Position numbers and translations under genes: made by a program
Assembly (NCBI RefSeq): GCF_041052385.1
Contig: NZ_CP163439.1
Location: forward strand, 7,863,001-7,927,000
DNA: 64,000 nt
Reading direction: 5' to 3'
DNA from: Streptomyces sp. R28
Lineage (GTDB): Bacteria; Actinomycetota; Actinomycetes; Streptomycetales; Streptomycetaceae
The notes under the pieces: generated by a model
Seen by the model: the letters and a program-made list of their open reading frames with translations, nothing else
What the model was told of the DNA's origin: nothing
Databases searched by the model: none
In this document: positions 29,094 to 37,380 of the stretch, one piece after another
How positions within the stretch are numbered: position 1 is the stretch's first letter
How the letters are laid out: the number at the start of each line of letters is the position of its first letter

Positions 29094-30368
29094 ATGCGTA
29101 TTCTGCTGACTTCGTTCGCGCACAACACGCACTACTACAACCTCGTCCCCCTCGGCTGGGCGCTGCGCGCCGCCGGGCACGAGGTACGGGTCGCCAGCCA
29201 GCCGTCGCTGACCGACACCATCACCGGCTCCGGACTCACCGCCGTACCCGTGGGAGACGACGGGGCCATCATCGAGCTGATCACGGAGATCGGCGACGAC
29301 ATCGTCCGCTACCAGCAGGGCCTGGACTTCGTCGACACCCGGGACGGCCCGCGGTCCTGGGAGCACGCCCTGGGCCAGCAGACGATCATGTCGGCCATGT
29401 GCTTCGCGCCGCTCAACGGCGACAGCACGATCGACGACATGGTGGCACTGGCGCGCTCGTGGCGACCGGATCTCGTCCTGTGGGAGCCGTTCACGTACGC
29501 CGGCCCCATCGCCGCGCAGGCCTGCGGTGCCGCCCACGCCCGGCTGCTGTGGGGCCCCGACGTCGTCCTCAACGCGCGGCAGCAGTTCACCCGGCTGCTC
29601 GCACAGCGGCCTGCCGACGAGCGCGAGGACCCGGTCGGCGAGTGGCTGACGTGGACCCTGGAACGGCACGGACTGGCCGCCTCCGAGGAAACCGTCGAGG
29701 AACTGGTCGCCGGGCAGTGGACGGTCGACCCCAGCGCGCGGAGCCTGCGGCTGCCCGTGCGCGGCGAGGTCGTGCCGATGCGGTTCGTGCCGTACAACGG
29801 CCCCTCGGTCCTTCCCGGCTGGCTGTCGGAGCCGCCCGCCCGCCCCCGGGTCTGCCTGACGCTCGGGGTCTCCACCCGGGAGACGTACGGCAGTGACGAC
29901 GTCCCCTTCCACGAACTGCTCGCCGGGCTGGCCGACGTGGACGCCGAGATCGTCGCCACCCTGGACACCGGTCAGCTCCCGCAGGCCGCGGACGTTCCCG
30001 CGAACGTGCGCGTCGTCGACTTCGTCCCCTTGGACGCCCTGCTGCCGAGCTGCGCCGCGATCGTCCACCACGGGGGCGCGGGCACCTGCTTCACGGCCAC
30101 CCTGCACGGCGTTCCACAGATCGTCGTCGCCTCGCTGTGGGACGCGCCGCTGAAGGCGCATCAGCTCGCCGAGGCCGGCGCCGGTATCGCCCTGGCCCCC
30201 GAGAAGCTCGGCGTGGACACGCTGCGGGACGCCGTCGTGCACGCGCTGGAGAACCGCGAGATGGCCGCGCACGCGCGACGCCTCAGCGAGGAGATGCGCG
30301 CCGCGCCCACTCCGGCCGCGCTCGTCCCCCGGCTCGAAGACCTCACGTCCGTACACCGCCGCGGCTGA
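29094..30368 (+). CDS. tylMII: Macrolide 5-O-aminosugar glycosyltransferase (TylMII/DesVII-like)
   Basis: A 424-residue GT-B enzyme of the macrolide glycosyltransferase group. The N-terminus MRILLTSFAHNTHYYNLVP matches the EryCIII/DesVII/TylMII start with the conserved His after TSFAH, and the C-terminal donor-binding segment HHGGAGTCFTATLHGVPQ is clear. The expected role is transfer of a TDP-aminosugar (D-mycaminose or a close relative) to the C5 hydroxyl of the lactone, with help from the P450-like protein encoded just upstream. GAGGAGGGAG precedes the ATG. The actual sugar cannot be told from this gene alone, because the aminosugar pathway genes lie mostly outside the window. Confidence 0.9.
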   Translation: MRILLTSFAHNTHYYNLVPLGWALRAAGHEVRVASQPSLTDTITGSGLTAVPVGDDGAIIELITEIGDDIVRYQQGLDFVDTRDGPRSWEHALGQQTIMSAMCFAPLNGDSTIDDMVALARSWRPDLVLWEPFTYAGPIAAQACGAAHARLLWGPDVVLNARQQFTRLLAQRPADEREDPVGEWLTWTLERHGLAASEETVEELVAGQWTVDPSARSLRLPVRGEVVPMRFVPYNGPSVLPGWLSEPPARPRVCLTLGVSTRETYGSDDVPFHELLAGLADVDAEIVATLDTGQLPQAADVPANVRVVDFVPLDALLPSCAAIVHHGGAGTCFTATLHGVPQIVVASLWDAPLKAHQLAEAGAGIALAPEKLGVDTLRDAVVHALENREMAAHARRLSEEMRAAPTPAALVPRLEDLTSVHRRG

Positions 30369-30389
30369 CCTCGTGCAAGGAGCCCTCAC

Positions 30390-31112
30390 ATGAACCTCGA
30401 ATACAGCGGCGACATCGCCCAGTTGTACGACCTGGTGCACCAGGGCAAAGGCAAGGACTACCCGGCGGAGGCCAAGGAACTGGCCGCGCTCGTGATGTCC
30501 CGGAATCCCGGGGCCCGCACCCTGCTGGACGTGGCCTGCGGCACCGGGATGCATCTGCGGCACCTCGGCGACCTCTTCGACGAGGTGGACGGCGTGGACG
30601 TGTCCCCCGACATGCTGGCCATCGCGGGACGGCGCAATCCGGACGCCCGTCTCCACCGGGGAGACATGCGGGACTTCGCCCTCGGCCGCCGCTTCGACGC
30701 GGTGATCTGCATGTTCAGCTCGATCGGACATATGCGGGACCAGCAGGAGCTGGACGCGGCGATCGGCCGGTTCGCCGTACACCTCACCCCCGGCGGGGTC
30801 GTGATCGTCGATCCCTGGTGGTTTCCGGAGGACTTCACGCCGGGATACGTCGGCGCGAGTCTCGTCGAGGCGGAGGGCCGTACGATCGCGCGCTTCTCCC
30901 ACTCGGTGTTCGAGGACGGTGCCACCCGGATCGACGTGGACTACCTCGTCGGCGTGCCCGGGCAGGGCGTGGAGCACCTGCGGGAGAGCCATCGGATCAC
31001 GCTCTTCGAACAGGCGCAGTACGAGGCGGCCTTCGCGCGGGCGGGGCTGTCGGTCGAGTACCTCCCGCGGGTCGCCACCGACCGCGGGCTCTTCATCGGC
31101 GTCCGGGACTGA
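30390..31112 (+). CDS. tylMI: TDP-aminosugar N,N-dimethyltransferase (TylM1/DesVI-like)
   Basis: A 240-residue SAM-dependent methyltransferase. SAM motif I, LLDVACGTGMHLRHLG, is at residues 49-64, and the N-terminal YSGDIAQLYDLVHQGKGKDY is typical of the TylM1/DesVI enzymes that dimethylate the 3-amino group of TDP-3-amino-3,6-dideoxyhexose. It lies 21 bp after the glycosyltransferase gene, and its TGA is 10 bp before the ccr start, so it is in the same operon. The order helper, glycosyltransferase, N-methyltransferase, ccr after the last PKS gene is, to my knowledge, that of the tylosin cluster. Confidence 0.92.
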   Translation: MNLEYSGDIAQLYDLVHQGKGKDYPAEAKELAALVMSRNPGARTLLDVACGTGMHLRHLGDLFDEVDGVDVSPDMLAIAGRRNPDARLHRGDMRDFALGRRFDAVICMFSSIGHMRDQQELDAAIGRFAVHLTPGGVVIVDPWWFPEDFTPGYVGASLVEAEGRTIARFSHSVFEDGATRIDVDYLVGVPGQGVEHLRESHRITLFEQAQYEAAFARAGLSVEYLPRVATDRGLFIGVRD

Positions 31113-31122
31113 GGGGGACCTG

Positions 31123-32490
31123 GTGCGGCACATTCTCGATGCGATCCACTCGCTCACCTCGTCGGGCGGTTCGGCTTCGGCCGTCTCCGCCGACTTCGCC
31201 GCGCTCGCGCTGCCCGAGTCGTACCGGGCCGTGACACTCCGGAAGGAGGAGACGGAGATGTTCGCGGGGATGGCGAGCGCCGACAAGGATCCCCGCAAGT
31301 CGATCCACCTGGACGAGGTTCCGGTGCCGGAACTCGGGCCGGGCGAGGCCCTGGTGGCCGTCATGGCCTCCTCGGTCAACTACAACTCGGTGTGGTCGTC
31401 GATCTTCGAGCCGCTGTCGACGTTCGGGTTCCTGGAGCGCTACGGCAAGCTCAGCGAGCTCACCAAGCGCCATGACCTGCCGTACCACGTCATCGGCTCC
31501 GACCTCGCGGGCGTCGTCCTGCGCACCGGCCCGGGCGTCAACGCCTGGAAGCCCGGTGACGAGGTCGTCGCGCACTGTCTGTCCGTCGAGATGGAGTCCT
31601 CGGACGGCCACAACGACACGATGCTCGACCCCGAGCAGCGCATCTGGGGCTTCGAGACCAACTTCGGCGGCCTCGCCGAGATCGCGCTGGTCAAGTCCAA
31701 CCAGCTCATGCCCAAGCCGGGCCACCTCAGCTGGGAGGAGGCCGCGGCCCCCGGCCTGGTCAACTCGACCGCCTACCGCCAGCTGGTCTCCCGCAACGGC
31801 GCCGGCATGAAGCAGGGCGACAACGTCCTGATCTGGGGCGCGAGCGGCGGACTCGGCTCCTACGCCACGCAGTTCGCGCTGGCCGGCGGCGCCAACCCGA
31901 TCTGCGTCGTCTCCAGTGACCAGAAGGCGGACATCTGCCGCTCGATGGGCGCCGAGGCGATCATCGACCGCAGCGCCGAGGGCTACAAGTTCTGGAAGGA
32001 CGAGCGGACCCAGGACCCCAAGGAGTGGAAGCGCTTCGGCAAGCGCATCCGCGAATTCACCGGCGGCGAGGACATCGACATCGTCTTCGAGCACCCCGGC
32101 CGTGAGACCTTCGGCGCCTCCGTCTTCGTCACCCGCAAGGGCGGCACGATCACCACCTGCGCCTCGACCTCGGGCTACATGCACGAGTACGACAACCGCT
32201 ACCTGTGGATGTCGCTGAAGCGGATCATCGGCTCGCACTTCGCCAACTACCGCGAGGCCTGGGAGGCCAACCGGCTCATCGCGAAGGGCAAGATCCACCC
32301 GACGCTGTCGAAGGTCTACTCCCTGGAGGACACCGGCCAGGCCGCCTACGACGTGCACCGCAACCTCCACCAGGGCAAGGTCGGCGTCCTCTGCCTGGCC
32401 CCCGAGGAAGGCCTCGGCGTTCGCGATCATAAGATGCGTGCCAAGTACATCGACGCCATCAACCGCTTTCGGCAGGCAGAACTGCCTTGA
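31123..32490 (+). CDS. ccr: Crotonyl-CoA carboxylase/reductase
   Basis: A 455-residue medium-chain dehydrogenase-type enzyme that converts crotonyl-CoA, CO2 and NADPH to ethylmalonyl-CoA. Recognisable Ccr blocks include SSVNYNSVWSSIFEP, YHVIGSDLAGVVLRTG, the NADPH site IWGASGGLGSYATQFA and FEHPGRETFGASVF. The GTG at 31123 is chosen because the conserved N-terminus (ILDAI...LPESYRAVTL) begins there and GAGGGGGA lies before it; longer starts overlap the methyltransferase. A dedicated ccr next to a PKS with a TAGH-type AT supports an ethyl side chain from module 5. It is the last gene of the operon; 226 non-coding bases follow. Confidence 0.96.
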   Translation: MRHILDAIHSLTSSGGSASAVSADFAALALPESYRAVTLRKEETEMFAGMASADKDPRKSIHLDEVPVPELGPGEALVAVMASSVNYNSVWSSIFEPLSTFGFLERYGKLSELTKRHDLPYHVIGSDLAGVVLRTGPGVNAWKPGDEVVAHCLSVEMESSDGHNDTMLDPEQRIWGFETNFGGLAEIALVKSNQLMPKPGHLSWEEAAAPGLVNSTAYRQLVSRNGAGMKQGDNVLIWGASGGLGSYATQFALAGGANPICVVSSDQKADICRSMGAEAIIDRSAEGYKFWKDERTQDPKEWKRFGKRIREFTGGEDIDIVFEHPGRETFGASVFVTRKGGTITTCASTSGYMHEYDNRYLWMSLKRIIGSHFANYREAWEANRLIAKGKIHPTLSKVYSLEDTGQAAYDVHRNLHQGKVGVLCLAPEEGLGVRDHKMRAKYIDAINRFRQAELP

Positions 32491-32534
32491 CGATGGAGCA
32501 GGGTGATCATTTAATCGTAGCTGTAGGAAACCTT

Positions 32535-32548
32535 GTAAAGGCCTTTAC
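32535..32548. promoter_or_regulatory. Perfect 14-bp palindrome, possible operator
   Basis: GTAAAGGCCTTTAC is a perfect inverted repeat in the 226-bp non-coding gap between ccr and the GAF/PucR-type regulator gene. The surrounding stretch (32500-32580) is much richer in A+T than the genes on either side and is a plausible promoter region for the regulator. There is no T-tract after it, so it is not an obvious terminator. The binding protein is unknown. Confidence 0.45.
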
Positions 32549-32716
32549 CATTGCTGTGCGTCCGGAGATCATTTTCGATCGGCGGCGCGGCAGTGAGCGG
32601 AGGGCACGGATGACCCCGACCAGTCATCGCCCGACGACCGTTCCCCTCCGCACATAAGGCGTGGGCCCCGGGATCTCCGATCCCGGCACAGATGACCAGG
32701 AACGCGGGGGACGCCT

Positions 32717-34642
32717 ATGGGAGAAGAGCGCTTAGAAGGCATGACGGAGGCGCTGCGCTTCCTGGAATTCCTCACGGCGGACGCGTCGGCATGGCGGTAC
32801 GAAGAGCTGGTGCAGCAGGCGAGCGCCGCGGGCGCCGACTCCGAGACCGTCGAACACCTTGCCCGTGCCAAGCGCCTCGCACTGCAGATCGAGGACCGCA
32901 TCAGCCGTGGGAGACGGCGGGAAGCCGAGCTGACGGGGCTCATCGATGTCATGCGGGAGCTGACCCGTTCTCCCCACCCGGCGGCGGCGCTCGATCAGAT
33001 CGTCCGGCGCACCCGGCTGTTGATGCGCAGCGACCTGGCCTGTATCGCACTGCTGGACCAGCCCGGCGGAGACGCCGTGATCAGCGCCGTGGACGGTGCC
33101 GTCACCGCACAGTTCCTCGGTATGCGGGTGCCGGTCATGCGGGGGATCGGCGGGGCCGTCGTCAAACACCAGGGGCCGCTCTGGGCGGTCGACTACCTCA
33201 CCGAGGAGCGCATCACCCACGACCCGGTCGTCGACCACACGGTGCAGGCCGAAGGGCTGCGTGCCGTGCTGTCGGTGCCGTTGTACGCGGACAACGAGCA
33301 ACTGGGCGTCCTCTATGTGGCGGACCGCAGCGCGCACGAGTTCCTGCCGGACGATGTGGCTCTGCTGCAGTCACTCGCCGACATAGCGGCCGTCGCGGTC
33401 AAGTCGGGCCGGATGCACACGCGGCTGAACGAGTCCGACCGCGACCAGCGGCCCGGCGGCAGGCCCGCACCTCCCGACGAGCCGCGATCGGCCCGCACCC
33501 AGCGACGCCTTCTGCAACTCGCCTTCGAGGGCGCCGACTTGGACGAGGTGCTCCACCAGTGCACCCGTGAGCTGGGGGGTGCGCTCGCGGTCTACGACCG
33601 GTACGGCGTCATCGTCGGTGCGTCCGGACACGTGAGCCGGCCCCACGAGGCGGAACTGGAACGGGCGTACGTCGACGTCCAGACGTCCGGGCGGCCGGTC
33701 GCCCTCACCGGCGGCACGTGGATGGCGACGCTGACGGCCCGCTCCGATCCCGGCTGGCTCCTGTACCGCCCGGATGAGACGGGGCATCCCGGCCCTCCGG
33801 AGCTGCTCCTCCCGGTGGCCAACGTGATCAGTATGGTGATGGCACTGCGGCGCTCCGCCCCCGCCGACCACCGGTGGAGGGACGACCTGCTGGAGGACCT
33901 GATCGGCGTCGACCACCCGGCGGAGGTCGCGGTCGCCCGCGCCCGCCGGCTTCAGGTGATGCTGGACCGCCCTCACGTCGTGGTCATCGCCCGCCCCGAC
34001 GGCCCGGTCGCCGAGCAGGCCATGGCCTGGGTCACCGCCTGGACGGAACGCCGGAGGGGCCTGAAGATGACCCGGGAGGACTGCATCGTGCTGCTGCTGC
34101 CCGGGGACGATCCGGCGGCCATGGCGCATGAGGTGTCGGCCAGGTTCAATGCCGCGCTCGAGATCCCGGTGACGGTGGGCGCCGCCGGCCCCGCGGACGG
34201 GCCCGAGAGCATCCGGCGCTTCTATCAGGAGGCGATGCGATGCGTGGAGGCTCTCATCGCGATGGGCGGCGGGGGGCGGGCGGCCTGTGCGCGGGACCTG
34301 GGCTTCCTCGGCCTGCTGTTCGCCGAGGACTACGACGTCACCGAATTCGTCAACAAGACCATCGGCCCGGTGATCGAGTACGACACCCAGCGCTTCACCG
34401 TCCTCCTCGACACACTCGAGGCGTACTTCCAGGCGGCATGCAGTCCCACCCGTGCGGCCGAGCTGCTGTACGTCCACCCGAACACCGTCTCGCGCCGCCT
34501 GGAACGCATCACCCAGCTGCTGGGCCGTGACTGGCAGGAACCGGACCAGGCCCTGGAGTTGCAGCTGGCGCTGCGACTGCACCGGACGCGTCACACGTCA
34601 CAGGCGCCGGACGCCGCTCCCTACGCGCCCCGGGATCGGTGA
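32717..34642 (+). CDS. GAF-domain transcriptional regulator with PucR/CdaR-type C-terminal HTH; contains a TTA codon
   Basis: A 641-residue predicted transcription factor. A coiled N-terminal region (1-75) leads to a GAF sensor domain (about 80-235), a middle region like the CdaR GGDEF-like part (about 270-500), and a C-terminal PucR helix-turn-helix (SPTRAAELLYVHPNTVSRRLERI, about 570-615; only part quoted here: YVHPNTVSRRLERI). It is probably a cluster-situated activator; as I recall, the spiramycin activator SrmR is of similar size and family. The ATG at 32717 has CGGGGGAC upstream. Codon 6 is TTA (32732-32734), which in Streptomyces depends on the bldA tRNA; a start at 32741 would skip it but has no clear ribosome site. 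The gene converges on the IS701-like gene with a 4-bp gap. Confidence 0.85.
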   Translation: MGEERLEGMTEALRFLEFLTADASAWRYEELVQQASAAGADSETVEHLARAKRLALQIEDRISRGRRREAELTGLIDVMRELTRSPHPAAALDQIVRRTRLLMRSDLACIALLDQPGGDAVISAVDGAVTAQFLGMRVPVMRGIGGAVVKHQGPLWAVDYLTEERITHDPVVDHTVQAEGLRAVLSVPLYADNEQLGVLYVADRSAHEFLPDDVALLQSLADIAAVAVKSGRMHTRLNESDRDQRPGGRPAPPDEPRSARTQRRLLQLAFEGADLDEVLHQCTRELGGALAVYDRYGVIVGASGHVSRPHEAELERAYVDVQTSGRPVALTGGTWMATLTARSDPGWLLYRPDETGHPGPPELLLPVANVISMVMALRRSAPADHRWRDDLLEDLIGVDHPAEVAVARARRLQVMLDRPHVVVIARPDGPVAEQAMAWVTAWTERRRGLKMTREDCIVLLLPGDDPAAMAHEVSARFNAALEIPVTVGAAGPADGPESIRRFYQEAMRCVEALIAMGGGGRAACARDLGFLGLLFAEDYDVTEFVNKTIGPVIEYDTQRFTVLLDTLEAYFQAACSPTRAAELLYVHPNTVSRRLERITQLLGRDWQEPDQALELQLALRLHRTRHTSQAPDAAPYAPRDR

Positions 34643-34646
34643 TCGG

Positions 34647-35897
34647 TCATCCGGACCGTTCGAGGTCGGCGTGTTCGCGGTCCTCCCGCACCAGCACCCG
34701 CACGGCGTGCGCCAGGGAGACCATCGTCATGTGGCGGTGCCAGCCGTGGTAGGAACGCCCCTCGAAGTCCTGGGCCCCGACGTCGAGACAGATGCGCGTG
34801 AAGTCGGTGTCGGTCCGACGGGTGAGCTTGCTCAGGCGCAACAGGGTGCCGCGGCCCGCGCGCGTCATGTTGGTGAGCCACAGCTCCGCCACCCGGCGTC
34901 GGTTCGGGTGCCATTGCCCCATCAGCAGCAGCTCCGCTCCGCCGGACCGCCGCGGATCAACGGCGGACATGCCGTGCGGACGGGGCCGACGGGGAACGGT
35001 GATCCCGGGCCACAGCACCGGCAGCACGGCGGCAAGGCCGGTACGCAGGACATGGGGCATGGCCGGGTCGACCCATTCGACGGGCCGTTGCTGTGATCTG
35101 GCGAGCGTGGCGAGGTGCTCCGCGGGCGCCGTGAGCACCCGGCGCTGTCCGCCGGACAGATCCGGGGCCAGCAGCGGGGTGTTGCCGCTCACGCGCAGCA
35201 GGAAGGGCAGGTCGGCGGCGGTGAACGCCTCGATGAGCGGGGCCGGCGGCACATCCCGCGCGTCGATCACCACGGGCCGTGGGGTGAGTCCCCAGGAAGC
35301 GGCCTCCAGGACCACGGAGATGGCCGTGTCGTCACCGAAACCGGACCAGGTGCCGCCCGACGTCTCCGGTACGCCGTCGCGCGCACCGCGTGCCAGGTCC
35401 TGGGACCGGCCCTCGCCCACGGACAGCTGCCAGTTCACGGGAGCCGCGGCGCTCTGGCCGGCGAGCCACAGCCCGTGGCTGTGCTGACTGGTCACCGCCT
35501 GTCCCAGCTGGCGGATGAAACGCCGCTGGACCCCCACCGAATGCACGCCGCTCTTCGGGGTCACCATGGGCTGCACCACCCAGGCGTGCGGCGTCAGGGC
35601 GCGTTCCAACCGCCGGGCGAGCGAGGTACGTACCTCGGACCAGTCCCAGGTGGAGACGCTGATGAAGTGGTGGAGGCTCTGCGCGGCGGCGGGCTCGCGG
35701 GTGCTGGTGGCGAGGTTCCGCATCGTCTTGCGGCCCTGCGCGGTCAGCAGGCCCCGCACATACAGCTGTCCCTTGTGCCGCTGGTCGCGGCGGCGCAGTG
35801 AGGCCAGTACCGAGTCGCACATCTCCTGGGTGAGGTGCGACTCGAAGGAGAGGGCCGGATCATGGTGTGTCATCGGGGCGGTGGTCAGGGTCCCCAT
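34647..35897 (-). CDS. IS701-like (DDE_5) transposase-derived protein with degenerate catalytic residues; possible regulator
   Basis: A 416-residue protein related to IS701-family transposases: REPAAAQSLHHFISVSTWDW near the start, PKSGVHSVGVQRRF, and a C-terminal RSYHGWHRHMTMVSLAHA. The first catalytic Asp, normally in a DETGF motif just before the SVGVQR block, reads QPMVT, and the E...K helix before the GWHRH block reads TDTDFTRICLDV, so two of the three metal ligands appear lost. No terminal inverted repeats or target duplications are visible, and the stop lies 4 bp from the convergent regulator gene, leaving no room for an element end. The start ATG has GAGGAG upstream and faces the mycarose operon across 414 bp. 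I infer a domesticated DNA-binding protein; an inactive IS remnant is the alternative. Confidence 0.7.
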   Translation of the reverse strand: MGTLTTAPMTHHDPALSFESHLTQEMCDSVLASLRRRDQRHKGQLYVRGLLTAQGRKTMRNLATSTREPAAAQSLHHFISVSTWDWSEVRTSLARRLERALTPHAWVVQPMVTPKSGVHSVGVQRRFIRQLGQAVTSQHSHGLWLAGQSAAAPVNWQLSVGEGRSQDLARGARDGVPETSGGTWSGFGDDTAISVVLEAASWGLTPRPVVIDARDVPPAPLIEAFTAADLPFLLRVSGNTPLLAPDLSGGQRRVLTAPAEHLATLARSQQRPVEWVDPAMPHVLRTGLAAVLPVLWPGITVPRRPRPHGMSAVDPRRSGGAELLLMGQWHPNRRRVAELWLTNMTRAGRGTLLRLSKLTRRTDTDFTRICLDVGAQDFEGRSYHGWHRHMTMVSLAHAVRVLVREDREHADLERSG

Positions 35898-36202
35898 GAA
35901 ACTCCTCGGAGATAAGGGGTGCACAGCGCTCGAAGGACGGGCTCGTCGTGCCCTCAGCCTTGTCGGCCGGTCCGCGCTGTCCCAGGTCCGCAGGTGACCC
36001 ACTTCGCCGACGGTGGTGGTTGCCCGTTCACCGCGAGGGCGTGCGGCGCCCCCAGAGTGAACGGACAGGGGTGGCCCGGGCACCGCGGCAGATTCCGTTT
36101 GTCCCGTCCGGCCCGGTGTGAACGGTGCTCCGGCAACCGTGCCGTCGTGGTGCGGGACGCGACCGGGGGCCTCGCGACCGCCGACGGGCGCACGAGGTGT
36201 GG

Positions 36203-36214
36203 CGACATGACAAA
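36203..36214 (-). promoter_or_regulatory. TTTGTCATGTCG motif, copy 3 of a shared candidate site
   Basis: Read on the - strand this is TTTGTCATGTCG, matching TTTGTCACATCG at 39742 in 10 of 12 positions. It lies about 100 bp before the ketoreductase start, next to the inverted repeat at 36220-36250. It may be a binding site for a cluster regulator. Confidence 0.35.
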
Positions 36215-36219
36215 CCTTC

Positions 36220-36250
36220 GCCAATTCGCCTCCGCGGACGGTGAATTGGC
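36220..36250. promoter_or_regulatory. Inverted repeat GCCAATTC-N15-GAATTGGC
   Basis: Perfect 8-bp arms separated by 15 bp, centred about 77 bp before the ketoreductase start in the divergent promoter region. Half-sites are spaced about two DNA turns apart (23 bp centre to centre), which suits a dimeric regulator. The partner protein is unknown; the IS701-like protein and the PucR-type regulator are candidates. Confidence 0.4.
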
Positions 36251-36311
36251 ACGTCAACCCTCGTCCGGGCGATCACCCCTCTGATACGTTCGGCTCACGA
36301 GGGATGAGCGA

Positions 36312-37325
36312 ATGAGGAGGCATGTGAAGCTCGCTGCCGAGTTGCTCAACCAGTCGAAAAACACCCCTAAACCGCTGGTCGTCGTGCTCGGTGCGTCCGG
36401 GTTCGTGGGTTCCGCCGTCGTCGAACGACTGGCCGCCCTGCCGGTGACGGTTCGCGCGGTGGCCAGGGGCGTCAGTCCCGCCCCCGCCGAGGCCGTCGCG
36501 GACATCGAGGGATGTCAGGTGGACCTCGCCCGGCCCGGCGTGCTCGCCGGCGTCGTCGAGGGAGCCGATGCCGTCATCCACCTCGCCGCGCAGGTGGACG
36601 GCGACCGGTCCTGGCGCGCGGCCGACGAACGGTCCGAGCGGGTGAACGTCGGCCTGATGAGCGACCTCGTCGAGGCGTTCGAGGCCCGTAACACCCCCGC
36701 GCCCGCCGTGGTCTTCGCCAGCACGGCTCAGGCCGGCTCGTCCGGGGGCCACCCCCGCGCCGCCTACGCACGGCAGAAGATCGCCGCCGAGGAACTGCTG
36801 CGCGAGGGCAGCGCACGGGGCACGGTGCGGGGTGTCGTGCTGCGGCTGTCGACCGTCTACGGCCGCTCCCCGCTCTCCGGTTCACCCGGGCGAGGCGTGC
36901 TCGCGGCGATGACCCGGCGTGCCCTCGCCGGTGATCCGCTCACCATGTGGCACGACGGGTCCGTCGAACGTGACTTCCTCCATGTGCGGGACGCGGCCCA
37001 CGCCTTCGTCACGGCGCTGGACCACCTGCCGCGACTCCAGGGCGGCGACTGGTCCGTGGGCAGCGGCCACCGGGCCCGCCTCGACGAGGTGTTCCGCTCC
37101 CTCGCGGCCACCGTCGCCGAACGGACGGGACGGCCGCCCGTCCCGGTCCTCTCCGTGGAGCCGCCCGACTTCGCCGAAGCGGGCGACTTCCACACTCCGC
37201 AATGCGACCCCGCGGCCTTCAGCGCGGTGACGGGATGGTCCCCCGCCGTGCCCCTGCCCGAGGGACTGGAAGAGCTGGTGGCCGCCGTGGTGGCCGCGGA
37301 AGCGAGCACATCGCGCGACCGGTGA
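36312..37325 (+). CDS. tylCIV: NDP-hexose 4-ketoreductase, mycarose pathway (TylCIV/EryBIV-like)
   Basis: A 337-residue short-chain reductase of the NAD-dependent epimerase/dehydratase family. The Rossmann motif GASGFVGSAV is near residue 27; the catalytic Y-x3-K appears as YARQK, with Ser/Thr in STAQAGSS before it. In TDP-L-mycarose synthesis this enzyme reduces the 4-keto group as the last step before transfer. GAGGGATGAGCGA precedes the ATG at 36312; a GTG at 36324 follows an AGGAGG that is only 3 bp away, so the earlier start is preferred. It is the first gene of the divergent promoter region and is followed by the 2,3-reductase gene after 55 bp. Confidence 0.85.
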   Translation: MRRHVKLAAELLNQSKNTPKPLVVVLGASGFVGSAVVERLAALPVTVRAVARGVSPAPAEAVADIEGCQVDLARPGVLAGVVEGADAVIHLAAQVDGDRSWRAADERSERVNVGLMSDLVEAFEARNTPAPAVVFASTAQAGSSGGHPRAAYARQKIAAEELLREGSARGTVRGVVLRLSTVYGRSPLSGSPGRGVLAAMTRRALAGDPLTMWHDGSVERDFLHVRDAAHAFVTALDHLPRLQGGDWSVGSGHRARLDEVFRSLAATVAERTGRPPVPVLSVEPPDFAEAGDFHTPQCDPAAFSAVTGWSPAVPLPEGLEELVAAVVAAEASTSRDR

Positions 37326-37380
37326 CGGGGGCACCGGCTCTGCGAGCCCTGATGGCCGAGTTGAAGGGAAGTGGCCGAGC

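Larger units (their letters stand above)
35898..36311. promoter_or_regulatory. Divergent intergenic region, IS701-like gene / mycarose operon
   Basis: 414 bp between two outward-facing genes and without a credible ORF. The half nearest the ketoreductase gene is richer in A+T and carries a 12-bp motif (36203-36214) also found in the other mycarose promoter region and an 8-bp inverted repeat (36220-36250). It should hold the promoters of both genes; I cannot place -35/-10 boxes with confidence. Confidence 0.6.

Noticed and set aside
34640..35920. A complete, mobile insertion sequence around the IS701-like gene
   Set aside because: No terminal inverted repeats or target duplications are visible, the stop is 4 bp from a convergent gene, and catalytic residues look lost.
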